A stretch of 64,000 bases of DNA from Climacium dendroides (Eukaryota > Streptophyta > Bryopsida > Hypnales > Climaciaceae): the NCBI GenBank assembly GCA_950106755.1, contig OX467092.1, positions 27,852,582 to 27,916,581 of the forward strand, read 5' to 3'. Both the position numbers and the translations under genes were made by a program. Positions 23,388-34,983 of the stretch are shown piece after piece. A model generated the notes under the pieces. That model worked only from the letters and a program-made list of their open reading frames with translations. It did not search any database and was not told where the DNA came from. Position 1 is the first letter of the stretch; each line of letters starts with the position of its first letter.

Positions 23388-26300
23388 CATATAACATAAG
23401 TGGAAGGAAGTTGGTCTCAACACTCTTCCACGCCTGAGTTCCGTTCAAGTTGGAAGCTGCCAGATCCTGGATGTCAGTGGACACCGCTAGTTGAGGGACT
23501 TCTTCCGTCACAATTTAATTGATTGTCCCAAGCCATCCATAACCTTCTGAAGCATGGCCTCCAGCCCCTTGTGTGATGTTGTCACGTTCTCCTCCAAGCG
23601 ATGCATGCTTTTCTCTAACTCGGTGAGTCTTGTGCGCATCTCCTCCAACTCCAAACTATGCGGAGTTTGACCTCGACGCTTCTCTTTTTGCAAACGTGTA
23701 TACTTGGCTGCCACTTCCGCATCCACCTCCGCATCAAAAGGGGGGAAATTTTTTAACAAAGTCTGTGCAAAAGATAATGTCAGAACTCAATGTGAACAGG
23801 GTTATAAGCATCGTACGCTATGAAAAGCAACAAAGACAACAAAGCATAAAAACACAATGGGAAAAAACTTTGAGGTTGAACTCAGCTATACCACGAATGT
23901 TGGAGGCAACATCATTGTCCACGTCGTTTCAGACATTGAATATGATGTCAGCAGCTGCCTGCGCGCTCATAATGACGTTGAACACGACAAAGAGAAGAAA
24001 AAGCACAAAGGACAAAATAAAATAAAATAGAGCAAGGTGCCCACCAGACGGCCAACGGCTTCTCTCTCAATGGCCTTGATTTGCGCTGTGCTAGACCCCT
24101 TCCCCTGCGAAATGGATTGCATGTGCACCGACCTCTGCTGCGCGGCCTCAAATCGCCGAATGTCCACCAACTCATCCCACACTTGCGGGTCCATTCTAGA
24201 GGGCATTTTACCACCACGGTCTATAATTTTGTTCAAGTTGAACCGAACCAAGATAAGGGCCTTCGTGATGATAGGCTGCATCCACTTCTCAGAAACTCTC
24301 GTGGCTTCCCCACACATTTGCTAGTCTGCAAGTAATGGCAAATAGTATGTCAAATGTGCGTGACACATATAGAAAGTAATGCATGGAAGTCAATTGCTTG
24401 GCACATAGTCAATGTAGTAGAAAGATCAAGAAACGACATTCACAAACAGAGCCAAGACCTCTCAAACTAGCCATAAATTGGACTGAGGCTGCAAACAGAC
24501 ATCACGTAGCAGTGTCAACAAATCCGGATTCTGGAATGTCAATGGCGACGTCGTCTTTGACGTCAAAAATGACGTCTACCTTGAAGTCCATTTCGACATC
24601 AGCGACAACGCAGCACCTGCATCACTAAGGTGCAAAGCTGAATCCAACAATTCACCAAAGCAGGGGTGCGAGGGCTCCAAGTGAACTGCACTCACGTCCG
24701 GTGGATGAAGAAAACCGTACCTGCATAGAATCTGGAGAAAAGGCGACGTCTGTCATGTAGTAGTTGACCCTCCCATCCACTTCTTGGATCAAGCTCTCGG
24801 GCATACTTCTTGATGTCGCTTGTGATTCCGCTCTTCATTCCTCCGTATGGCTCATTGGCCTCATCCAGCTCAATGGGTTTCTTCGGGACATTTGAACCTT
24901 TCTTCCATTTTTCGGTCGGGTTCAAATCGTCAATTAGGTCTTCAGTGTCCGCATCTGAATGTTGGTCGCCTTCTTCGACTTCATCAGGGCCTTCATCGCC
25001 TGATGCAGTGTCATACTCTTTACTGCAAAAGTAATTGAGGGTTAGAAGCTACAGATTACTGGACATGACAGATCGACAGAACTCTATTCGGCATGACACC
25101 CTAGATGTGTCTCCAGTTCACATAAAAACGGACATCTACAACTAAGCGGAGAAGACTACCTGTTCAAGGATGTCACTCGTAACATGGTTTCGTCAGAATG
25201 AACGTCACTTGGAGCGTGGGGAGTGGAGACGTCAAAATTGACAGGGCTTATAACGTGTGGAAGTCAAAATGAACGTCACTTGCAACGCATGGACATTATA
25301 ATGAACATCACAATGAACACATGGATGTGAAAAAAAACTTCACATTCAACGCATGTGAAGGAATCTGATGACCGTGATGTCCTCTTTGACGTCCAACTTG
25401 ACAAGAGCTACAAGGCCATGACTCGGTGCCCACGCTTTCGGACAACTTCGTCACTCGTATCACTGAAGACCGGTGCAAAACAGGTAAAAAAGTGCTATGA
25501 AGTTTGTACCTCCAATCTTGAGATGCCAAAGCCTCGCTTTGCGATGCTTCCCTTGCGGCGGGTTCCGGCGAGCTCTCCTCCTCCACCGCTTGCCGCCTAC
25601 GCTTTGGAGGCAGAATTAACTCTCCCACCTTCCCCTTCCCCTTTGAGGCGCGATTGAAGTCCTCCCGATGCTTGGACCGGCGCTCACTCCTCTCTGGAAC
25701 CTCCTCCGTAGACTCCCTCCGACCAGCATCTCTACGTTTTGGTGCCAATGGTCGGCGCGCAGAACTCTTGCGGTGCTCCATTCTCCAGCGCACAAAGAAC
25801 CTTCGGTCCTACAAGGAAGAAACACACAGCTTTAGACGATGGAAGGGGCGGAAGACTTCAGGGTTGAGTCGTTGGAAAAAAGGCGGCACACTCAATCGAC
25901 ATTGCCATACCGGGGTTCTGGACAAGTAAGGTGGCAACGGCAAGGAAGATTCCGCGGAGCTAGACAGGATTTCGAGGATCCCAATTCAAGGACGGTGCCA
26001 CCACAGAAGACCCAAAACCCTCCGATCCCTTGTCCGTCAAATTGACAACCCTTCTCCACCCAAGCCCCAATGCTTAGTTGCAATTGCGTCCATCAACTGC
26101 AGTTCAAAGGCGACTAAGGTGGATGAGGTGACGGGCGGCATCAGAAACTCACCTCATATTTGCCTAAAGCAAGTTCGGAGAAGAGGGCGGACGTGAAACC
26201 TGCCTGTCAAGTTGAACATAGGCTCCAGAATTTGCAGTAGAGGTGGCGTCCTACAGAATGTGCCCAAAACGACGGCTTTCGTATTCAAACAAGTAATAAA

Positions 26301-26766
26301 GGCTTTGGATTTAGAGACATAGAGTCCACGATAATAGGGTTCCCAACCCCTATGACCACGAAAACACGGCGGCGCGCTGGTTGCAAAGCGCGAGCGATGA
26401 CAAATCAAGGTTTCGATTCCATCAGAATTTGAGGCCAAGTTCCAATGGAATTGGGCTCCGTCTTTAGAAGAGTGAAGGAGAGAATGTTACGGGAAAAATT
26501 ACCTGGTCTTGCATCGTCTTGGGGCCCTCTATGACCGTGAACGGCGTCGGCAAACCCTCCGCGCGGTCTGTGCGTCTACTGCGCTTAACAAGAATTCCTC
26601 CTTTAATTGTTGGAGGCATAGAGTATGCAGATGCCATGCTCACTCTCTGCAATCCCAGATTCGTAAGGACAGAAGCCGCCTCACAATCTTCTGCGCCAAC
26701 CACTTCTATGACCAGTGAAGAAAACCGAACAGTCTTCCTACGCCTCAAATCGGGAGACACAGCCAT

Positions 26767-27192
26767 TGTGTTGAGATTGGCGAACGTGAAGTGAATTACT
26801 GCCTCTACTTCAATACTTTTTTACGCCAAAAAAGCATAAGTGATAGCCTTGTTTTTCGGTCTTCAATGATACGCCCCCCACGTTACACGTGGGCTTCTTT
26901 GTAGGGCAAAATACTGGATGGGTACGGCCTCGATGTCACAGGAGACGTCGCAAAGGACGTCACTTTTGACATAATATATTTTTGAAGCTCAGCTATCCGC
27001 AAATCTCTTTATCGACCTAGACGTGCCAAATTACGTATCTAAGACATTCTTCGTGGTTGTGATTTACCATTGCAATATTGTCACGTACAATGTACTTGCT
27101 AGCATTAACATGTATCCAAGTGTCACATCTCATTATGCTTGTGGTAGGTTCAAATCGTCCCAACAGCATCCCCTTGTTCTAACATACACCAA
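26767..27192. promoter_or_regulatory. Shared promoter region between the two divergent CACTA-2 genes
   Basis: About 430 bp separate the ATG of the minus-strand accessory gene (26766) from the ATG of TNP2 (27193). It contains GACGTC-type motifs at 26930-26980 and AT-rich stretches. No core promoter element can be assigned with certainty. Confidence 0.4.
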
Positions 27193-30100
27193 ATGGCATT
27201 CCAACAACATCGGAATTCGAGAGGGCAAGGTGCTACCATTCGAATATCTGAAGATGGACGAACGCTCCGGCACATCCCACTTGGTGACATCATCCTACAT
27301 ACAAAGTTGAGAGTGGCAACAGAGAAAAATTTGCGATCCTTTAGGTGCCCTTGCAGGGATTGCAGGGGTGGATATCAGAAAACAATCCAAGTCATACGGC
27401 GGCACCACGCCGAGGTTGGGCGGGATCCATTTTTGGACAGGTCTCTAGTAGGTGGAGACCCTATTGAGGGCTATCCACCCCAAGGGATGTGGGTTGAAGA
27501 CATCGCTTATGACGACGACGTCATTGACAACGACGTCATTGACAACGCTCAGGCTGATGTTCATGTCAACATCAACGGCATTGGTGCAGAAGATGTAGCC
27601 GCAGATCCTCATGAAGGTGACAACAATCCTCCTCTGGATGAGTATCACGAAGTCCACCGCTAGGTCATAGAGGCGTTGGACAGAGGCGAAGCTTTGCACG
27701 AAGAGGCTGTTGATGGAGCAGATGGGGGAGACCAAGATGACAGCAACATTGAAAACGTAGACGGATTGGAGGACTTGTACAGACAAGCAACCACGGCTGC
27801 GTACCCGAATTCCCAAACAAGCGTTATATCCGCCATTATCATCATAATGAACATGTGCACGGTATTCCGTGTCAGCAATAAGTTTACGGATGAATTGTTC
27901 CGTTATCTATCTTCTGACTTGCTCCCAAGAGGGAATAAGCTACCCCGTTCCCATTATGAAGCATGTCGAAGCATTCGAAAATTAGGCCTACAGTACAACA
28001 ACGTGCATGCTTTTCCCAATGGATGCCTACTTAGTTTTTGAAGATGAGCACTCGGCACTAGAGAGTGTCCACAGTGTAGTACTTCGCGGTGGATGGATGG
28101 TAGTGACAACATTCCAGCTAAAGTCATTCGACATTTTCCCCTCATTCCGAGATTGAAACGGATGTGGAGGTCGTCAGAGATAGCGCGGATGTTAACAGGG
28201 TACACAAAGCACGTCAGTACCAACGGAATCATGCGGTCCGTGGTGGACAGCCCTGCGTGGAAGCACGTCAACACTGACGTTGTCTTTGACAACTTCGGAT
28301 CTGAAATTTGAAACATGCGCATGCGTCTCGCTGTGGCCTTAGATGGTGTCAATCCATTCAAGTTGAACAACGCTAATTGGTCAACATGGCCTATATTGGT
28401 GTTGATATACAACTTTGAGCCTTGGTTTGTGACCAAAAAATTCTTCATTTCATTGAGCATATTAATTTCGGGCAAGCATTCGCCAACATCCAAAGGTTTA
28501 GGTGTCTTCATCAGGCCCTTGGTGAAAGAGCTACTTCAATTGTGGCATGGAGTACCTGCCCTTGACTTCTCCCAACCGGAAGGGAGTCGCAATTTCACAC
28601 TTCAGGCGTTAGTGTTATGGACAATCTCTGATTTCCCTGCATTCGGACTCATTTTAGGGTTGTGCTGCAAAGGATACAAAGGTTGTCCTTCTTGTGGAAA
28701 AGACACAAATGCGAGGATGGCTAAAATGGGTGACTTACTTCCTAATAGAATTCGAAGAACCAAAGGCTCAAAGAAGGTATACGATGGCATTCGTCGATAC
28801 TTACCAAGACATCACCCGTATCGTCGAAATGAAAGATTCAATGGGCAAAATGAGAGCCGTGAACGTCCACACATTTAGACTCAACAAGACATAATCCGAT
28901 ATGCAGCATGGCGTGAATCTTACCTTACCCAAGGAGGAAGAGAGAATGGGCCACATGACCCAGTTCATAGCACAGGGGTGAAGCATCTCTGCCCATTTCA
29001 CAAGTTGCCATATTGGCAGGTGAGGACCTTTACCGCTCTCCATGTTGCAATTGTTATCATTTCATGTGTCTGTTTGAAATGAACCCGTGCAGCTTCAGTG
29101 ATTAGCGGAATGACAGATTCTCAGTGTTCACTCTGACGTCCTTGAGAACGTCCATACTGACGTACATGATGACATCGTATTTCACATGCATCTTGACAGG
29201 ATGGACTTGTACTCGTAGATGACCACATTAGGCCATACATCCACGTTTTAAAATTCATAAATGTTTGAAGCGTTTTGATCTTAAAAACAGGCATATAACT
29301 CTATACGTGTATTTCTGGTCTCCTTCTTCTTGTTTTGTAGCATTGTTGGAACCTCACATCTTCGACACTATGCACTGCGAGAAGAACTTCTGCGAAAACA
29401 TATTGAAGACTCTTTTTGGCATGAAGGATAGTCCCGGTAATCGATTGGACGCTGAGGAATTAGGTATCTATTAAGAATTATGGTTGCTGCCCACGCAAAG
29501 ACAAAACGCCGAACTGTACATGCTGCATGCCCCTTTCATAATGACGACTGCAGAGTGGAAGGAGTTTGTGGGAATTGTGTCCAATATTTGAACTCCTACA
29601 AATTACGTTGGTAGCATTCACAAGCGTTTAGAGGACGGAAAGCTACATTGACTACATGAAGACGCATGACTATCATGTGCTCATGCAACAGGTATGAAAG
29701 CTGCGTACACTATCCGGCATGTTTTTTGGCTTTCTGCTCCTAGTTTCATGTAAACCAATTGTATCAATATGATAGAATGTACACGTATATTGCTCAATTT
29801 TGAAAACAATCCTTGGCATGGTGCATGACACATGTCACTCCAAACATGTAACCTAAACCTGTTGCTTCGTGATGTGCATGTGCATGTCCATTTGTACGCA
29901 TATAGTGTCATATCGTATGTTGTGGTTCATGTTAAGTGTGGTACTTTAGTTGACGTCATCTTTGACAGCGTCCTCCAATGTTGACGAGGTACTGTTCACA
30001 AACTAGCTACTTTGTCAACTCATTGCTTTGGTTCTTCGAACATGGTGCACAGATACTACCCGTCGCGGTCCGGAACATACTAGACAAGCGCGTGCGCTTA

Positions 30101-31774
30101 GCTATTATAAAAATGAGCAGGATCTTTCAGAAACTTTGTGCAAAGGAGGTACGAATGGAAGACAAAGATGACATGATGCAAGACGTAGTGCTAGCAATGT
30201 GTGAGTTTGAGAAAGAATTTCCAACAACCTTCCAGAACATCATGTCGCATCTGCCGGTGCATCTAGTGGAGCAATTATTTCGTTGTGGTCCTGTGCATTG
30301 TCGTTGGATGTATCCAATAGAGCGATACATGAAAACGCTCAAGGACTATGTCAGAACGTTGGCACATCCGGAGGGTAGCATTACCGAAGGATACCGCATG
30401 GAAGAGACACTTGGATTCTACACTGAGTACATGCGTGTATGGGGGCACAATGCAACGTGTTTGGGATGCCATAGAGGAACCCATCATGAATGATGAAATA
30501 TTGCGGAGCAATTCCAAACGTAGCCGGAAGATGTCGGATGAGTTCCGAAATCATGCACATGCCTTTGTCTTGGACAATGCAGCTTCCTTGGCTCCTTGGC
30601 GGCAGTGAGTGCTTCTATCTTTTTTCTGTGACTCGAGAAGTACATGTACTTGTACTTCGGATCAACCTTCTTAATTTTTATCTATAGCCAAGGATGTTGT
30701 TCACACAAACGTCAGTGTTGACGTTGTGAATAACGTCACATTGAACATCCCTATCCATGCACGCATTGTAGCACATGTCTTGGATGACGTCGTCTGTAAC
30801 ACATGAATGTTGTATGTAACATCACTTTGAACATTAATCGGACCGTGAAGCGCAATTTTTGTTTGTTGTCCCTGCATTTTGACGTCAAAGTTGCACATGT
30901 TCTCTAACTTGGCATTTCATTTATGTCATGCAGGAAGTATGTAGAAGAGAGAGGACAACGATGGGAGGAACGGGAGGCCTTTCGGCGACAATTTCGCCGA
31001 CGACATTCCGCAACGGCTATTCGCTATCCAGCTCATCTCCTTGACTTGCCGTCCTTCCCGTCATGGCTAGCAAGCGAAATTTCTGTGCTACGAGATGCCG
31101 ATGAGCATGTCGACCCAGATGTAGTTCAGTACGGCACACCTCCACAGCGATGGGCAATTGCACATCACCAAATGCACGCCTTTAATATGCATTTGCGCGT
31201 TCGTAGTGCCAAAGGGGACCGCGTGACATGTAATTCCGCTGTTGTAGCTTCATTCACCGAAGAAATCCGATGGGGGCTTTCCAATGGGCGCCCTATAGAA
31301 GTAAGCAAGGATTATGTGGGATACATTGAAGAGATTTTGGAGTTGGACTATCGAAACCACTGCATGACCATTCTTGTATGTGATTGGGTTCGCGCTTCTA
31401 ATGATGTACGTTATCCTAACATAAGGAGAGACGAATATGGATTCACCTTGGCCAACTTCAACCGCATGGATGGCAAAGTTCATGCCGACTCTTTCGCCTT
31501 TCCCTTACATTGTCAACAAGTTTTTCTATGTGATGATACAAAGAGGCCAGGGTGGAAGGTAGTATGTCGCACAGACGTTCGGGGTAGACGCGGACAACTA
31601 CAAATGAATGAAAGCATGCCGACTATGACCAATGTTGGAGACGACCAGAACTTCGTCGGATTGCACCCCCAGATATTGGAAGTGGAGCCAGATAGGGAAA
31701 CTAGTGCTGTTGCTAGAACATATATCCCGGTAGAAGTACAGTTTGCAGTGCCAGAAGGCGACAATGTACAGTAG
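27193..31774 (+). pseudogene. TNP2-type CACTA transposase with DUF4218- and DUF4216-like regions, decayed
   Basis: Begins at ATG 27193. N-terminal zinc-like block CPCRDCRGG...RRHH (about codons 50-75, transposase-associated domain pattern). Next comes LEDLYRQATTAAYP and NMCTVFRVSNKFTDELFRYL. The TNP2 core runs 28315-28880 (ALDGVNPFK, NFEPWFVTKKFFI, SDFPAFGL, CPSCG) and continues to about 29020. Another exon, from about 29340 to 29691, has EPHIFDTMHCEKNFCENILK. The DUF4218-like exon starts at 30053 (MSHLPVHLVEQLFRCGPVH, RWMYPIERYMKTLK). The DUF4216-like last exon is about 30935-31774 (GYIEEILELDY, DEYGFTLANF). Breaks: TAG 27661-27663, a one-base deletion near 28068, TGA 28309-28311, TAG 28876-28878, TAA about 29473, frame change near 30455. 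Domain order is canonical for plant CACTA transposases, so identification is secure although function is lost. Confidence 0.85.
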
Positions 31775-32439
31775 AACATTCGCAGTCTCAGTTGATATCT
31801 AAGTTGATGTTGTAGATGACGTTGTCTGGTGACGCAGAGCTCAAGTATCTTTGGACGTTGTCTTTCACGTCAACTAGCATGCCCCACTATGTTGCCAATT
31901 CACGTGACCCTTGACATTGTAGAGGCGCTTTTAACGGATGAATTGTTTCCTCCTTTTGTGTATGGAAAATCTGACTAAAAGTTGCAAGTTCATTGTTCTT
32001 TGCATGTGTACTCTTCTTATGTTGGTTTTGTTTTCCGCGTTTTGATTATTTTCTAAGAATTAACGTCGAACAATTTTTTAAGTTCCCTCCACGTTTTCAA
32101 GGGCAAAGAAGGAAAGAATGAACAAGAACGGAAAAGAATGCAAACGGAAGAAATTGCCACACCGTTTGCATTTTTATTCTCTCTCCATTCCAGTTTTTTT
32201 TTAGCAAGTTCTCCTAGAACTTCCATAGGCTTACTCTTCCGCTTCCTTTTCTGAGTTCTTTACTTTCACTAATGAATGGAAGATTTCATGAGTCTAATCC
32301 ATGGGCTTTTTAGTTGCCCCTAAGTGCAAGAGGATAAAGAAGAAAAATTAAAGGGAAGAAAGGTAAAAAACTATTTGTTTTCTTAATGGAAGTTACTTTT
32401 TTATTTTAATGCAAATTCTTGTCGAACTTGTATGTGCTC
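31775..32439. other. CACTA-2 3' non-coding region
   Basis: Contains several GACGTC-related motifs up to about 31880, then AT-rich sequence that grades into the tandem array. A decayed copy of the array unit is visible near 32265. Confidence 0.5.
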
Positions 32440-33950
32440 GCTTTTACCCAATTTTTAGTTTTGGTTTTGACTAATGAGAAGCCACATTAAATGAGGCATA
32501 CATTTTCTTTTTCCTTCTAAGTTCCCTCTAACTCTTAGAGGTTGAAGGAGGAAACAAGAAGGGGAAAAAGGGGAAAAAAAAAAATGGGAAGACATTGCCA
32601 TGCCCTTTGGGTTTTTTTTCCTCTTGCATGGTTAAATTATTTTTTATGCAAATGGTTGAGGACCTTGCATATGCTTACTCATTTCCTTCCATTTTGATCA
32701 GCCCACTTTCAAGTTCTGGATTAAGCCTATTTTTTTTTAAATGCAAGTTCTAGTCAAACTTGCATGTGCTCACTCTTAGCCATTTTTTTTTAGTTTTGGT
32801 TTTGACTAATGAGAAGCCACATTTAATGAGGCATAGATTTTTTTTTCCTTCTAAGTTCCCTCTAACTCTTAGAGGTTGAAGGAGGAAACAAGAAGGGGAA
32901 AAAGGGAAAAAAAAAAATGGGAAGACATTGCCATGCCCTTTGGTTTTTTATTCCTCTTGCATGGTTAAATTATTTTTTATGCAAATGGTTGTGGACCTTG
33001 CATATGCTTACTCATTTCCTTCCATTTTGATCAACCCACTTTCAAATTCTGGATTAAGCCTATTTTTTTTAAATGCAAGTTCTAGTCAAACTTGCATGTG
33101 CTCATTCTTTGCCATTTTTTTTTGAGTTTCGGTTTTGACTAATGAGAATCCACATTTAATGAGGCATAGATTTTTTTTTCCTTCTAAGTTCCCTCTAACT
33201 CTTAGAGGTTGAAGGAGGAAACAAGAAGGGGAAAAAGGGGAAAAAAAAAAATGGGAAGACATTGCCATGCCCTTTGGGTTTTTTTTCCTCTTGCATGGTT
33301 AAATTATTTTTTATGCAAATGGTTGTGGACCTTGCATATGCTTACTCATTTTCTTCCATTTTGATCAGCCCACTTTCAAGTTCTGGATTAAGCCTATTTT
33401 TTTTTAAATGCAAGTTCTAGTCAAACTTGCATGTGCTCACTCTTTGCCATTTTTTTTTTAGTTTTGGTTTTGACTAATGAGAAGCCACATTTAATGAGGC
33501 ATAGATTTTTTTTTCCTTCTAAGTTCCCTCTAACTCTTAGAGGTTGAAGGAGGAAACAAGAAGGGGAAAAAGGGAAAAAAAAAAAATGGGAAGACATTGC
33601 CATGCCCTTTGGTTTTTCTTTCCTCTTGCATGGTTAAATTATTTTTTATGCAAATGGTTGTGGACCTTGCATATGCTTACTCATTTCTTTCCATTTTGAT
33701 CAGCCCACTTTGAAGTTCTGGATTAAGCCTATTTTTTTTTAAATGCAAGTTCTAGTCAAACTTGCATGTGCTCACTCTTTGCCATTTTTTTTTAGTTTTG
33801 GTTTTGACCAATGAGTAGAAGATTTTATGAGGCACCGAATTGGTTTTTCTTCTAAGTTCCCTCTAAGTCTTGGAGAGTGAAGGAGGAAATAAGAAGGGGG
33901 AAAAAAAATGGTAGGACATTGCCATACCCTTTTTTTTATGCTCTCTTCTT
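32440..33950. repeat. Tandem array, unit about 334 bp, four to five copies
   Basis: The landmark GGTTTTGACTAATGAG recurs at about 32463, 32798, 33131, 33466 and (diverged) 33800, i.e. spacings of 333-335 bp. Each unit also carries GGAGGAAACAAGAAGGGG, a run of A, CATTGCCATGCCCTTTGG and TTGCATATGCTTACTCAT. More decayed partial copies flank the array near 32265 and 34205. Middle copies are nearly identical, pointing to recent homogenisation. Frames on the minus strand repeating the same 60-residue peptide are by-products. Confidence 0.9.
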
Positions 33951-34499
33951 TCCTTTACATTTTTTTTAAATGCATGTTTTAGTTGAATCTGCATATGTTT
34001 ACTTTATAGGTTCATCAAAGATTGAAAGTACTAGAGGGGAATTCCAAAATTCAGTGAAAAGGTTTTGGCTGAATGTAACGTAAAATTATTGTCATACTCT
34101 TAGCCTTTTTCTTCTTTCTACATTAGTAATCCTTTTACTAGTTTAAGTTCTCCTACAACGTCCATGCTCTACCCTTGCCCTTTTTCTTATGGTTTTTAAT
34201 TTTCAATAATGAAAGGAAGTTGTCATTAGTCTACTTGAATTTAGACATGTAAATTTTTTTTAAAGTTCCTTTGGAGTCCTAGAGAGTCCAAGTCCAAATA
34301 TAAGGAAGAAATTAAAAGATAAAATTAAAATAAAATAAATTAGAATGTCTATGTCATGCATCAATGGATGGAAACATTCCCATCCGTGTCAAAAATCTTG
34401 TGTGGAAGAAAAGGAAGAAGCTACCCACACAATGTTCTTTTCAACAACGGGCAGTCTTTTGTCTGACCGGGCAGGACATTCTGTGAAGTCAAACGCAGT

Positions 34500-34765
34500 G
34501 GAGAAGTCAACAGTCGCTAACGTGGCAAAAGTGTGTTTTTCTTGACATCACCTAAAACAGAGAGGACATTGTTTCTGACATCGCTCTGAACAGCGTGTCT
34601 AAAGTGACATTCATTTGAATTCTCCTTGTTCTCTTTGCGTAAAAAATGACATCAAAAAGAACGCGCGTTTTTTTCTACGTTTTTGGAAAAACGCATTGAC
34701 ATAAAAAAAAACATCGCTCGTTAGTGGAAAATGCAGGAAAAAACGTGGGTTTCTTATAATATTGG
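34500..34765. repeat. CACTA-2 right subterminal region and damaged terminus
   Basis: GACATC/GATGTC-type motifs are dense (34545-34700). The end reads GTGGGTTTCTTATA at about 34749-34762 and abuts gypsy pol sequence read on the minus strand. The outer CAC of the expected CACTATAAG terminus is missing or mutated. Confidence 0.6.
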
Positions 34766-34983
34766 CTTACTAGGTAGTCAATGATGTCCTGGAATTCTGA
34801 TATTTCAATCCCTCCGATATGGAAGACAGCTGCTTCTTTTTCCATATTCCGAGTTTTCGGTTCCGGAACTCGTAGCACTATAAGAAACCAAAATTTATTG
34901 ATGTCAAAAGGAACGGATTTTAGGTGATATTGAAAAAAGCAAACCCATGTTTTTATGTCAACAATGATGTCCAATATAACATC

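Larger units (their letters stand above)
18900..26766 (-). pseudogene. CACTA-2 accessory (TnpA-like) gene, split by an LTR unit and a MITE
   Basis: Exons on the minus strand with matching phases: 26766-26503 (ATG; MAVSPDLRRRKT; donor CAG|GTAATT), 25808-25510 (basic, RRKRR-like with PPKRRRQ), 25022-24721 (acidic then basic), 24325-about 24043, and about 23768-23508. Exon 24325 encodes DPQVWDELVDIRRFEAAQQRS, a Ptta/En/Spm-type DNA-binding pattern. Exon about 23768 is a coiled-coil (LTELEKSMHRLEENV). Further exons lie at about 23160-22925 plus 19352-19206 (one exon interrupted by copy B, strongly D-V rich) and about 19115-18950 (Lys/Pro-rich, ending GNAK|GTATCC). In-frame TAG at 24321-24323 and TGA at about 23508 and 19310 show it is dead. 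It shares domain order with the CACTA-1 accessory gene, so its role is probably binding of subterminal repeats. Confidence 0.65.
14421..34765. mobile_element. CACTA-2: large two-gene CACTA element with nested insertions
   Basis: The right boundary is set by TGGGTTTCTTATA at about 34748-34762, where a gypsy pol frame on the minus strand breaks off. The reverse complement TATAAGAAACCCACG is a CACTATAAGAAACC-type end that has lost its outer bases. The left boundary is less clear: GACGTC-type repeats begin right after CACTA-1. GACGTC, GACGTCA and TGACATC variants recur throughout all non-coding parts (14440-14700, 18400-19350, 22925-25400, 26930-26980, 29100-29200, 30700-30900, 31800-31900, 34530-34700). 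Two divergent genes, an accessory gene (minus) and TNP2 (plus), share a promoter region at 26767-27192, a common CACTA layout. Removing the two 3.56 kb insertions leaves about 13 kb. All genes are broken, so the element is dead. Confidence 0.7.

Noticed and set aside
33086..33603. Two identical 60-residue minus-strand peptides
   Set aside because: By-product of the 334-bp tandem array; not conserved beyond the repeat and no start context.
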